50,367 bases of DNA from a bacterium (GTDB lineage: Bacteria > Actinomycetota > Acidimicrobiia > Spongiisociales > Spongiisociaceae): positions 1 through 50,367 of the forward strand of contig JAPOQZ010000080.1 of assembly GCA_026710435.1 (NCBI GenBank). Direction: 5' to 3'. The notes under the pieces were generated by a model, which saw only the letters and a program-made list of their open reading frames with translations, was not told the DNA's origin and did no database searches. A program made the position numbers and the translations under genes. Positions 8,759-17,238 of the stretch are shown here, in pieces. Position 1 is the first letter of the stretch. The number at the start of each line of letters is the position of its first letter.

Positions 8759-9763
8759 ATGGCAAACGACAGGATCAACTGGGATCGAGTCAACAACTAC
8801 CTGACCAGAAGCAAGACCAGGGCAGTGCTGAAGCCCTACGGAATGCCCGACATCACCAACCCCTTCACCTCGGCGTACGCCGACGTCGACGTGGCGCCTA
8901 GGTGGCCCGTCTCCGAGGAAGTGGCTATATCGGTCGCCCTAACCGGTGGCTTCTTCATGACCCGCCACAACCCCGCCCAGCCCATCACCGAGCAGGAGAT
9001 CATGGAGGCGGGGAGGGCCTGCATGCGGGCGGGCGCCTCTGCGTTGCACATCCATGTGCGTAACGAGATGGAGTTCTCCATCCTCGACCTCGGCCGGTTC
9101 GTCACCATCATCGAGCCGCTCCGTGACGAATTCGAGGATCTGTACGTCTCGGCCGGTGAGGTGGCGATCGGCCCGGACGACTGGAACGAGATGATCAAGA
9201 TCACCAACTCCGGTCTGATCACCGGGTCGCCCGTCAACACCACGGCCACCTTCTGCGGCGACACCCTGTTCGCCAAGCCCCCTGCGGTGGTCATCGAGAA
9301 GACCCGCATCCTCATGGAGGCGGGTGTGAAGCCCGAGATCGCCGTCTACACCGACGCCGACGTGGACAACGCCCGCCGCTACCTGATCGAGTCGGGCCTG
9401 GTGGAAGAGCCCCTCTACTGGGTGGTTCTCCCCGCCCTTCCCGGCGGGAGCCCCATGCACAATCCCCGCCAGATGATCCAAGGACTGACCCGGATAGTCG
9501 ACTCAATCCTCGATATCGACCCCGAGTCGGTCATCTCGGTGTGCGCGGCCGGTCGGCCCTCGGTCTACCTGGTGACCCTGGCGATGCTGATGGGCCTCCA
9601 CGTCCGGCTGGGTATGGAGGACACCGTCTGGCGGTATCCGCATCGCGACGAGTTGATCTCGTCCAACCTGGAACAGCTGGAAGCCGTCATCACGATCGCC
9701 GAACAGCTGGGCCGCTACCCCATGTCCGGCGCCCGATACCGCGAGTTGCTCGGAATCACCTGA
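8759..9763 (+). CDS. Beta-keto acid cleavage enzyme (BKACE / Kce family)
   Basis: A 334-residue member of the BKACE family (DUF849; 3-keto-5-aminohexanoate cleavage enzyme relatives). The family condenses a beta-keto acid with acetyl-CoA and cleaves it, using a divalent metal. Visible features are AISVALTGG, the metal-binding HIH in SALHIHVR (His97, His99), SPVNTTATFCG, and the C-terminal GMEDTVWRYPHRDELISSN. It carries about 50 residues more at the N-terminus than the lysine-fermentation Kce. The start at 8759 has AAGGAG 15 bases upstream, rather far, but no better start is near. Its keto-acid substrate is not predictable; neighbours suggest a catabolic role. Confidence 0.9.
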   Translation: MANDRINWDRVNNYLTRSKTRAVLKPYGMPDITNPFTSAYADVDVAPRWPVSEEVAISVALTGGFFMTRHNPAQPITEQEIMEAGRACMRAGASALHIHVRNEMEFSILDLGRFVTIIEPLRDEFEDLYVSAGEVAIGPDDWNEMIKITNSGLITGSPVNTTATFCGDTLFAKPPAVVIEKTRILMEAGVKPEIAVYTDADVDNARRYLIESGLVEEPLYWVVLPALPGGSPMHNPRQMIQGLTRIVDSILDIDPESVISVCAAGRPSVYLVTLAMLMGLHVRLGMEDTVWRYPHRDELISSNLEQLEAVITIAEQLGRYPMSGARYRELLGIT

Positions 9764-9837
9764 GAGTTCGCGGCTGCCCCTGTTGATCGGTCTTCTGGCT
9801 ATGCCGACTGCAAGGTCCGCGTTATCGGCGTTCCGTC

Positions 9838-10224
9838 TCACTCAGAGTCGCTCAGATCGGTTCCAGCACGGTAAGCTGGACTATTGATCACAAGGTACGT
9901 GAAGTTACCGTCGCACTCGTAGGAGACTCCCTTCGGGATGAGAATGAAGTCGCCGGATCCGAATCCTTGGGCCGGTTCTTCACCGACCCTGGCGACGCCA
10001 TCGCCATTCACGATGAACATGGCGCGATCAGTTTCATTATTGGAAGAACGCCCGAGGCTGCCCCAGATCTTGACGTGCGTTATGCTGAGTGACGGCGTCT
10101 CGTCAGGCATATCGAATGCGGGATCGCGTTCCCTGGAACCGACCACCTTCTTCATGATGATCGTGTCTAGGCCGGGACCTATCTGGGCCACCTCAGGCAC
10201 GTCGGCGAGTCTTATCACGGGCAT
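9838..10224 (-). CDS. Cupin-fold protein
   Basis: A 128-residue small cupin. Pattern residues of the beta-barrel are visible: RAMFIVNGDGVARVGEE, then GSGDFILIPKGVSYECDG. The canonical metal-binding histidines of cupin motif 1 are missing, so it may not bind metal and could act as a sensor or a ligand-binding protein. The start is ATG 10224, preceded by GGAGG at an ideal distance; a start four codons upstream is possible. It is convergent with the BKACE gene. Specific function unknown. Confidence 0.75.
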   Translation of the reverse strand: MPVIRLADVPEVAQIGPGLDTIIMKKVVGSRERDPAFDMPDETPSLSITHVKIWGSLGRSSNNETDRAMFIVNGDGVARVGEEPAQGFGSGDFILIPKGVSYECDGNFTYLVINSPAYRAGTDLSDSE

Positions 10225-10322
10225 CTGTCCTCCCACTTCGGATCGGGGCCGGAGTCAGGATCGTACTCTGAGACTGGCCGGAGGCCTTGGGCGCTTGGTG
10301 CCAATGGGGTCGGACCGCCCCT

Positions 10323-10435
10323 TAGGAGGGTGTAGGAAGGCGATCTTGCGAGGTTCGACTGCTAGCAGTCAACCTGCTCCTCGGGTCGCGGGCTAGCCGC
10401 GGAACCCCTTTGCACCGACTTCTTAGCCCCTCCTA
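10323..10435. mobile_element. Possible third, diverged member of the TAGGAGGGTG inverted-repeat elements
   Basis: The left end TAGGAGGGTGTAGGAAG (10323-10339) and the reverse complement of 10419-10435 match at 14 of 17 positions, and both outer ends are TA. The first ten bases equal the ends of the 105-bp elements at 29877 and 48607. Inside are a perfect 14-bp palindrome (10357-10370) and a CTAG-centred inverted repeat (10387-10401). No coding capacity. The link to the other two copies rests on the ends only. Confidence 0.4.
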
Positions 10436-10490
10436 GAGTGTTGATCACACGCGGACAGCGTTCCGCTTCGTGTATTGCAGGAGGGTAGGT

Positions 10491-11246
10491 ATGGCTGTCG
10501 AGTGGGAGTCGACCCTGGACGAGATTCTGGACCGGGGCTCGTTGAGGATCCCGATCGAGTTCCTGGGTCATCCCGATACGGGCGATCCACCCGAGATGTA
10601 CCGGGATCCCGAGACCGGTGAACCCGACGGCGTGGCCCCTCGCGTGGCCGCGATGATCGCTTCTGATCTGGGTGTCGAACTTGAGATCGTCGAGATTCTG
10701 TGGCCCGACCAGATTACCGCTCTGTTCGACCACAGGGTGGATCTTCTTCCCAAGCACACCCTCTTCCCTCGGAGAGCGCTGCATCTGGAGTTCACAATGG
10801 GTCGTCTGATGGAGATACGGATTACCTGCCAGGTAAGGGCGGACCGGGCCGAGGAGGGGATCGAATCGATGCGTCGGGAGGGTGTTCGCATCGGCGTATG
10901 GCACGGGTCGAGCAACCGGGATGTCGCCGAGCGATTCTTTCCTACGGCGCGGATCGTTGACGCGTCGGACCCGACCCGGTTGTTGCTGGCTGGGGAGGTG
11001 GCCGCCATCGTGGGTGACGCCGTGACGAAACGGTACCTCGAACTGAACCCAGACTTGGCGCTGCTGCGCGAGCCGGATGGCGAACTGGTGATACTTGAGC
11101 GGGGGCACAACAAGGTTTCTATCCGCCCTGGGGATCCGAGGTTCCTCAACTGGCTGAACAGCTGGTACGACTACCGTGATGCGCAGGGAGACATAGAGGA
11201 CCTGTGCGTGACATGGTGGGAGAGCTTCATGGCCGACCGGGACTAG
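10491..11246 (+). CDS. Substrate-binding-protein-fold protein (SBP_bac_3 type) lacking a signal peptide
   Basis: A 251-residue protein resembling family 3 (amino-acid-type) periplasmic binding proteins: LDEILDRGSLRIPIEF at the start, APRVAAMIASDLGVELEIVEI, then a second lobe from about residue 115. There is no signal peptide or lipobox in any start choice: ATG 10491, with AGGAGG 6-7 bases upstream, leads directly into the folded domain. It should therefore stay in the cytoplasm unless its signal was lost. Relatives without transport function include cyclohexadienyl dehydratase. No permease is adjacent apart from the peptide-type importer, which has its own lipoprotein. Confidence 0.72.
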   Translation: MAVEWESTLDEILDRGSLRIPIEFLGHPDTGDPPEMYRDPETGEPDGVAPRVAAMIASDLGVELEIVEILWPDQITALFDHRVDLLPKHTLFPRRALHLEFTMGRLMEIRITCQVRADRAEEGIESMRREGVRIGVWHGSSNRDVAERFFPTARIVDASDPTRLLLAGEVAAIVGDAVTKRYLELNPDLALLREPDGELVILERGHNKVSIRPGDPRFLNWLNSWYDYRDAQGDIEDLCVTWWESFMADRD

Positions 11247-11361
11247 CAAAAAACCGCGATTATCGGAACCGAATACTCCCTTTCGAATCCACTCCAATTG
11301 CGCATCGCGTAGCTTGACAAATATGATTGACGAATTGTTGGCCAGCCTTAGGAGGGCGAGT

Positions 11362-13152
11362 ATGAACATGCTTTGGAAGCGGGTGCCACCGATGATGGCG
11401 GCACTGCTCGGGATGGCGTTGGTGGTAGCAGCCTGCGGTGAGACGGAGGTCGTTACCGAGACTGTGGTGGTTACGTCGATCGTGACCGAGACGGAGACCG
11501 TAACCGAGTTCGTGACCGAGACCGAGGTCGTAACGGAGGAAGTGGTGGTTACGTCGATCGTGACCGAGACGGAGACCGTAACCGAGATCGTGACCGAGAC
11601 CGAGGTCGTGGAAGTCATGGTCGAGGAAGACCGGACGCTCCGTATCGCCATGAAGGACGATGTAGAGCACCTCGATCCCAACTTCGGGCAGGCGAACCTA
11701 ACCAACCTAGTCCTCAAGAACACGTATATGCAGTCCGTCCAGTACTTGCCTGGGCCTTCGCAGGGTGACTACGCCTACGCGGACACCACCGCCTTCGAGG
11801 GCGGCTGGGTTGAAAACTGGGACTTCAGCGACGATCGCACGAAGCTGACCCTCAAGCTCCGGCAGGGTCTGGTTTTCCCCTCCAGCGGCCGCGCGGTCAC
11901 GACCGACGACGTCGTCTGGACGATCGAACGGGCCTTCGCGCTTCCTTCGGGACCGGCCTGGGTCTGGGGCAATATCGGCCTGCACGGCATGGACCAAGTA
12001 GAGAGGGTGGACGACCAAACGCTCATCCTGCATGACATCCGGCCATCGACCATCGTGCTACCTCTGATGAGGGACCAGAGCATGGGTGTAATCGATGCCT
12101 CGGCTGTTAGGGAGAACGCCAGCGACGATGATCCATGGGGTGCCACATGGTTGTCCCAGAACTTCGCCGGTAACGGCCGCTATGTGATGGACAGTTGGGA
12201 GCGCGGCTCCAAGATGGTCCTCAAGGCCAATCCGACCTGGCCGGGCCGGCAACCCTATTTCGACACCGTCGAGTTGCTCGTCGTACCTGAGAGTTCCAAC
12301 CGGCTCGCCCTTCTCCAAAGCGGCGACGTGGACATCGCGCTCGACATGTCGGCCTCAGAGCTGGAGTTGGCAGGGGCATCCGACGGCGTGAAGGTCCTCT
12401 CCATCCCGGACCGGAACGCCATGAACGTGATGCTCAACCTCGAGCAGCCTCCGTTCGACAACGAGCATCTCCGCAAGGCGGTTGCCTACGCCATCGACTA
12501 CGACGCGATTGTCAGCGGCGTGTTGAAGGGCCATGCCGTGCCCTCACAAGGTCCCATGTCGGTTAACGCCAGGGTCTTCGACCTGTTCGGCCTGGGTGAC
12601 AGCTGGATCTACGAGTACAACCCCGACAAGGCGCGCGAGCATCTTGCGGCGGCCGGACAGCCCGACGGTTTCGAGTTCGAGTTGGTCATCCGCCAGGGTG
12701 TCGCGCTCGACGACGCCATCGCCGCCAACATGAAGGCGAACCTTGCCGATGTCGGGATCGACATGACTATCCGTCCCATCAGCGGATCGGAGATGTTCGA
12801 GGTTCTGAACGTATCCGATCTCAAGCACCAAGCGGCATTCCGGGGCGGCCTTCTCGACTACATCGACGATCCGTACTACCACTTCTACCTGTGGTGGGAA
12901 ACCGCCACGGTTATCAACTGGACCGGGTTCTCTGACGCACGCGTCGACGAGATTATTCGGGAAACCGCTTCCGTTATCGATGACAATGCCCTGCGTGACC
13001 CGTACCGGGAGGCCATCGCCTTGGTGACTGAGGCCTCGCCGATGCTATGGCTCGCCAATGCCAACTTCACGATGGCTATGCGCGAAGACATCACCGGATA
13101 TGTCCATCATCCCGACGGGCTGCTGTGGTTTGCTGCCCTGGAGCGCGCTTAA
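11362..13152 (+). CDS. Peptide/nickel-type ABC transporter substrate-binding lipoprotein
   Basis: A 596-residue family 5 (DppA/OppA-like) solute-binding lipoprotein. An N-terminal signal is followed by the lipobox VVAACG. After the lipidated Cys comes a roughly 60-residue Thr/Val/Glu-rich linker made of two copies of a 26-residue unit. The binding domain then starts at EDRTLRIAMKDDVEHLDPNFG and contains the family hallmarks GRAVTTDDVVWTIERAF, GNGRYVMDSWERGSKMVLKANP and HLRKAVAYAIDYDAIV. ATG 11362 is chosen because TAGGAGGG precedes it; an upstream in-frame start at 11314 is less likely. It is the first gene of a complete importer operon and is followed by a strong intercistronic hairpin. Ligand unknown; the hydantoinase and peptidase neighbours suggest small peptides or amides. 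Confidence 0.92.
   Translation: MNMLWKRVPPMMAALLGMALVVAACGETEVVTETVVVTSIVTETETVTEFVTETEVVTEEVVVTSIVTETETVTEIVTETEVVEVMVEEDRTLRIAMKDDVEHLDPNFGQANLTNLVLKNTYMQSVQYLPGPSQGDYAYADTTAFEGGWVENWDFSDDRTKLTLKLRQGLVFPSSGRAVTTDDVVWTIERAFALPSGPAWVWGNIGLHGMDQVERVDDQTLILHDIRPSTIVLPLMRDQSMGVIDASAVRENASDDDPWGATWLSQNFAGNGRYVMDSWERGSKMVLKANPTWPGRQPYFDTVELLVVPESSNRLALLQSGDVDIALDMSASELELAGASDGVKVLSIPDRNAMNVMLNLEQPPFDNEHLRKAVAYAIDYDAIVSGVLKGHAVPSQGPMSVNARVFDLFGLGDSWIYEYNPDKAREHLAAAGQPDGFEFELVIRQGVALDDAIAANMKANLADVGIDMTIRPISGSEMFEVLNVSDLKHQAAFRGGLLDYIDDPYYHFYLWWETATVINWTGFSDARVDEIIRETASVIDDNALRDPYREAIALVTEASPMLWLANANFTMAMREDITGYVHHPDGLLWFAALERA
11464..11609. repeat. 78-bp tandem repeat encoding the lipoprotein linker
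   Basis: Two units with a 78-bp period (starting at 11464 and 11542) differ at essentially one position over 68 bases, and each encodes a VVVTSIVTETETVTE-type peptide. The preserved codon-level identity points to recent duplication of the linker. Confidence 0.9.
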
Positions 13153-13172
13153 GTAGTACAAGAACCATGACC

Positions 13173-13200
13173 GAGAGGGCCGGGTAACACCGGCCCTCTC
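13173..13200 (+). terminator. Intercistronic hairpin after the substrate-binding protein gene
   Basis: GAGAGGGCCGG (13173-13183) pairs perfectly with 13190-13200 around a 6-nt loop, 21 bp after the stop codon. There is no T tract after it, so it is more likely an attenuating or mRNA 3'-protecting hairpin. That would give more binding protein than permease, as is usual in such operons. Confidence 0.75.
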
Positions 13201-13275
13201 CCGGTCCCGATCCTCCGGGAGTTCCCCATAGAAGCACCGACACAGCAGGACGAGGCACAGTCGCGATATATCGGT

Positions 13276-14289
13276 GTGCGCAGATGGACGCTGTTCCTCG
13301 CCAACCGCGTAGCCATCCTCGCTGTGGTGCTCTTCTCCGTCGTGGTCCTCGCGTTCGCCGTGACCCGATCGACGGGAACCCCGCTGTACGCCGCGGTTGG
13401 TATCCAGACCAGTGAGGAGATACTCGAGGCCAGGGCGGAGATGATGGGTCTGAACGACCCCATCCACGTCCAGTTCACGACTTACGTGACCGCCCTGATT
13501 CAGGGCGACCTCGGGTCCTCCCGTTTCACCTTCGTTCCCGTGACTGACGAAATCGTCCGCAGGCTCCCGGCAACTGCCGAGTTGGTCTTTTTCAGCATGG
13601 TGGTGGCCAGCCTCTGGACGATTCCGCTAGGCGTGCGCGCCGCGGTGCGCCCCAACGGACCGCTGGGCAAGCTCGGGGAGGGGATATCCCAGTTCGGGGT
13701 AAGCGTTCCGGCGTTCTGGCTCGGGCTGCTGCTCCTCACCGTCCTCTCCCATCAGGTCTTTCCCATATTCCCTTCGCGCGGGCGCCTCACTTCGGAGCTC
13801 GATAGTTCCATGATCGTCACCGGGTTCTACACGGTGGACGCATTGTTGGCCGGTAATCCCGGATTGGCATGGGAAGCCCTCAAGCATCTCATCCTGCCCG
13901 CAGTGACCCTTGGGATCACGAGCAGCCCGCCCATGTTCCGGGTCACCCGGGCGGCGGTCAGCGAGACCTTGGCTAGTCCGTACGTGGAGGCCGCCCACAG
14001 CTACGGGCTGCCCCGGCGCAAGATCATGATCCGCGATGTCTTCCGCAACGCCTCGCCCCCGATTCTCAACCTCATGGCCATGACCTTCGGCTACCTGATC
14101 GGTGGCGCCGTGCTGGTGGAGCGGGTGTTTTCATGGCCGGGGATCGGGTTCTACGCCGTCTGGGCGTCGGAACGCTCGGACTACGACCCGGTGCTCGGAG
14201 TGGTGATCGTCGCGGCCACCATCTACGTGGTTCTCTACTTCATCGTGGACCTGCTGCAGTACGCCATGGATCCACGAGTGCGGGACTGA
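13276..14289 (+). CDS. Peptide-type ABC transporter permease, DppB-like
   Basis: A 337-residue inner-membrane permease with the DppB/OppB plan. It has an N-terminal helix (ANRVAILAVVLFSVVVLAFAV), a periplasmic loop ending GDLGSS, then the transport domain with ATAELVFFSM and the EAA loop EAAHSYGLPRRKIMIRDVFRNA that docks the ATPase. The C-terminal GAVLVERVFSWPGIG is characteristic. The start is taken as GTG 13276; the ribosome-binding site is weak, consistent with lower translation downstream of the hairpin. Confidence 0.93.
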   Translation: MRRWTLFLANRVAILAVVLFSVVVLAFAVTRSTGTPLYAAVGIQTSEEILEARAEMMGLNDPIHVQFTTYVTALIQGDLGSSRFTFVPVTDEIVRRLPATAELVFFSMVVASLWTIPLGVRAAVRPNGPLGKLGEGISQFGVSVPAFWLGLLLLTVLSHQVFPIFPSRGRLTSELDSSMIVTGFYTVDALLAGNPGLAWEALKHLILPAVTLGITSSPPMFRVTRAAVSETLASPYVEAAHSYGLPRRKIMIRDVFRNASPPILNLMAMTFGYLIGGAVLVERVFSWPGIGFYAVWASERSDYDPVLGVVIVAATIYVVLYFIVDLLQYAMDPRVRD

Positions 14290-14295
14290 CAAACG

Positions 14296-15186
14296 ATGAC
14301 CACTCGTACCCACACGGACCGGAGCCTCCTCTCCCGCATCTTCGTTGGCCCTACGAAGGGCAGGACGGTACGACGTTCGATCTTCTACCTTATCCTCCTG
14401 GTCGTCCTCTTCGGTCCCTGGATCGTCACCCATGACCCGATCCGTCCCGATCCGTTCGACACTCTGGCCCCTCCCTCGGCGGACCACTGGTTCGGTACTG
14501 ACAGCCTCGGGCTCGACATTTACTCGAGGGTCGTGGCCGGCGCACGGATAGACTTCGTATTGGCCCTGATCGGGGTCGTGCTAGGCGGCGGTCTGGGATC
14601 CATAATGGGGGCGTGGGCCGCCTACCGGCGAGGCTGGGTGGACACCTTGGTGCTCCGAGTGGTCGAGGTGCTGCAATCGTTCCCGGTGCTACTCCTCGGG
14701 CTGGTACTGTTCGCGGCCCTCGGCGCACTCGACCTCCCCCTACCTTTCGACACGGGCACGGTGGTACTCGTCATCGCCATAGCATTCGTCAACTTTCCCT
14801 CTTACGTGCGCCAGGTACGCAGCGTGCTGATCCCGTTAACCGATGCCGAGTTCGTCCAGGCCGCCAAGTGCAGCGGTCTCGGTGGCTGGGGGATCGTGTG
14901 GAAACACTTCATTCCCAACGCCCGCGGCCAGATCTTGGCGCTCTTCGCTCTAACCTGCGCCTACGCCATCCAGATCATCGCCGGTTTGAGCTTCATCGGC
15001 CTCGGTATTGAACCCCCTAGCCCAGAGTGGGGTGCGATGATCAGGGAGGGTGCCAACCTGATCATCGCCGGTAAGTGGTGGGCCTCCCTCTTCCCCGGAG
15101 CCGCGATCGCGCTCTCCGTGTACTCCCTCACCGGCTTTTCGATAGGGTCGGACGTACCAATCGATCCGACGAGGGTGTCCGCGTGA
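14296..15186 (+). CDS. Peptide-type ABC transporter permease, DppC-like
   Basis: A 296-residue second permease. It has the DppC N-terminus with one helix, followed by HWFGTDSLGLDIYSRVVAGARI, the family landmark, and the EAA loop FVQAAKCSGLGGWGIVWKHFIPNA. It closes with GLSFIGLGIEPPSPEWGAMI and the final helix. It starts six bases after dppB and its stop overlaps the start of dppD (GTGA at 15183), so subunit synthesis is coupled. Confidence 0.93.
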   Translation: MTTRTHTDRSLLSRIFVGPTKGRTVRRSIFYLILLVVLFGPWIVTHDPIRPDPFDTLAPPSADHWFGTDSLGLDIYSRVVAGARIDFVLALIGVVLGGGLGSIMGAWAAYRRGWVDTLVLRVVEVLQSFPVLLLGLVLFAALGALDLPLPFDTGTVVLVIAIAFVNFPSYVRQVRSVLIPLTDAEFVQAAKCSGLGGWGIVWKHFIPNARGQILALFALTCAYAIQIIAGLSFIGLGIEPPSPEWGAMIREGANLIIAGKWWASLFPGAAIALSVYSLTGFSIGSDVPIDPTRVSA

Positions 15187-16158
15187 CACGAGCGTCCTCT
15201 AACGGTGCCCTCCTGTCGCTTTCTGGCATAGAGGTATCCATCCAGACGGTTTCCGGACCCGTCCACCCTCTCCAGGGGGTGGACCTGGAGGTGTATCCCG
15301 GCGAGACGGTAGGACTGGTAGGTGAGAGCGGATCGGGCAAGACGATGACCCTCCGGTCGATCCTGCGCCTGATGCCACCGGGCGGAGCCATCACCGGCGG
15401 CGCGATCGAGTGGAACGGACGGCAGGTACTCGACATGAGTCGGGGAGAGCTACAGGCCTACCGCGGCGCGGATGTGGCGATGATCTACCAGAACCCTGTG
15501 TCAGCGCTCGATCCGATGCTCAAGGTGGAGCGTCAGATCGTCGACGCCTACAAGGCCAACCGCGACCGATCAACCGGCGATCCGCACGAGTTTGCCCGGT
15601 CCACCCTCAGGGAACTCGAGTTCGGCGATCCGGAGACTGTTCTCAGGCGTTACCCGCACCAGTTGAGTGGTGGCATGGCACAACGGGTCAACATCGCGCT
15701 GGCTCTGGCTTGCGGTCCAGCCCTGATCCTGGCCGATGAACCGACCACAGGCCTCGACATGACCACCCAGATCCGGGTTCTCGACCTCCTCGAGAAGCAG
15801 GTTCATGCCCGCAACGCCGCACTGCTGTTCATCTCCCACGACCTGCGTGCGGTGGCTCGGGTCTCGCGCCACATCGGCATCATGTACGCCGGGCGGGTGG
15901 TGGAATTCGGTCCCCGGGAAAAGATCCTGACCGAGCCGAGCCATCCGTACTCGAGGGCCCTGCTCGAGTGTGTCGACCTGCGCACCGGAGAACGGCCCCG
16001 ATCGATAGCGGGGCTTGTCCCGAAGATGACCGACGTATACGAACTGTGCGCTTTCCGCGACCGGTGCGTTTCTCGTATGGAAGTTTGTGACCGCGAGCCT
16101 CTTCCGCTACACGAGCCGGACGAGCGGCGCTCGTTACTCTGCCACCTGGGGCCCGGAA

Positions 16159-16166
<8 letters not shown>
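15183..16166 (+). CDS. Peptide-type ABC transporter ATP-binding protein, DppD-like
   Basis: A 327-residue ATPase with Walker A GESGSGKT, the Q-loop [11 protein letters not shown], signature LSGGMAQR, Walker [14 protein letters not shown] and switch His in [11 protein letters not shown]. The C-terminal oligopeptide-transporter extension is present, with [16 protein letters not shown] cysteines of the kind that can hold a 4Fe-4S site in DppD. The GTG start at 15183 overlaps the dppC stop; an in-frame extension to 15075 lies inside dppC. It ends inside the start of the next ATPase gene (8-bp overlap). Confidence 0.94.
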
Positions 16167-17142
<976 letters not shown>

Positions 17143-17238
17143 GATCCGTTGTCCGTTGGGTGTTAGCCATCTACGCCTACCGACCGTCAGGTACTCTGGT
17201 CGGTGTCTGGGTCAGTTGACTGACGGGAGGTCGGGACC

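Noticed and set aside
7890..8765. 291-codon minus-strand frame
   Set aside because: It lies antisense to the frameshifted SDR, whose two plus-strand frames show clear family motifs; the minus-strand product has no recognisable features.
11464..11609. Possible CRISPR-like array
   Set aside because: The repeats are two adjacent coding units without spacers and encode the lipoprotein linker. No repeat-spacer array was found in the window.
10362..11723. Long minus-strand open frame (453 codons) antisense to the binding-protein genes
   Set aside because: It is low complexity (Val/Thr/Ser runs mirror the linker repeat), has no ribosome-binding site and overlaps two well-supported plus-strand genes.
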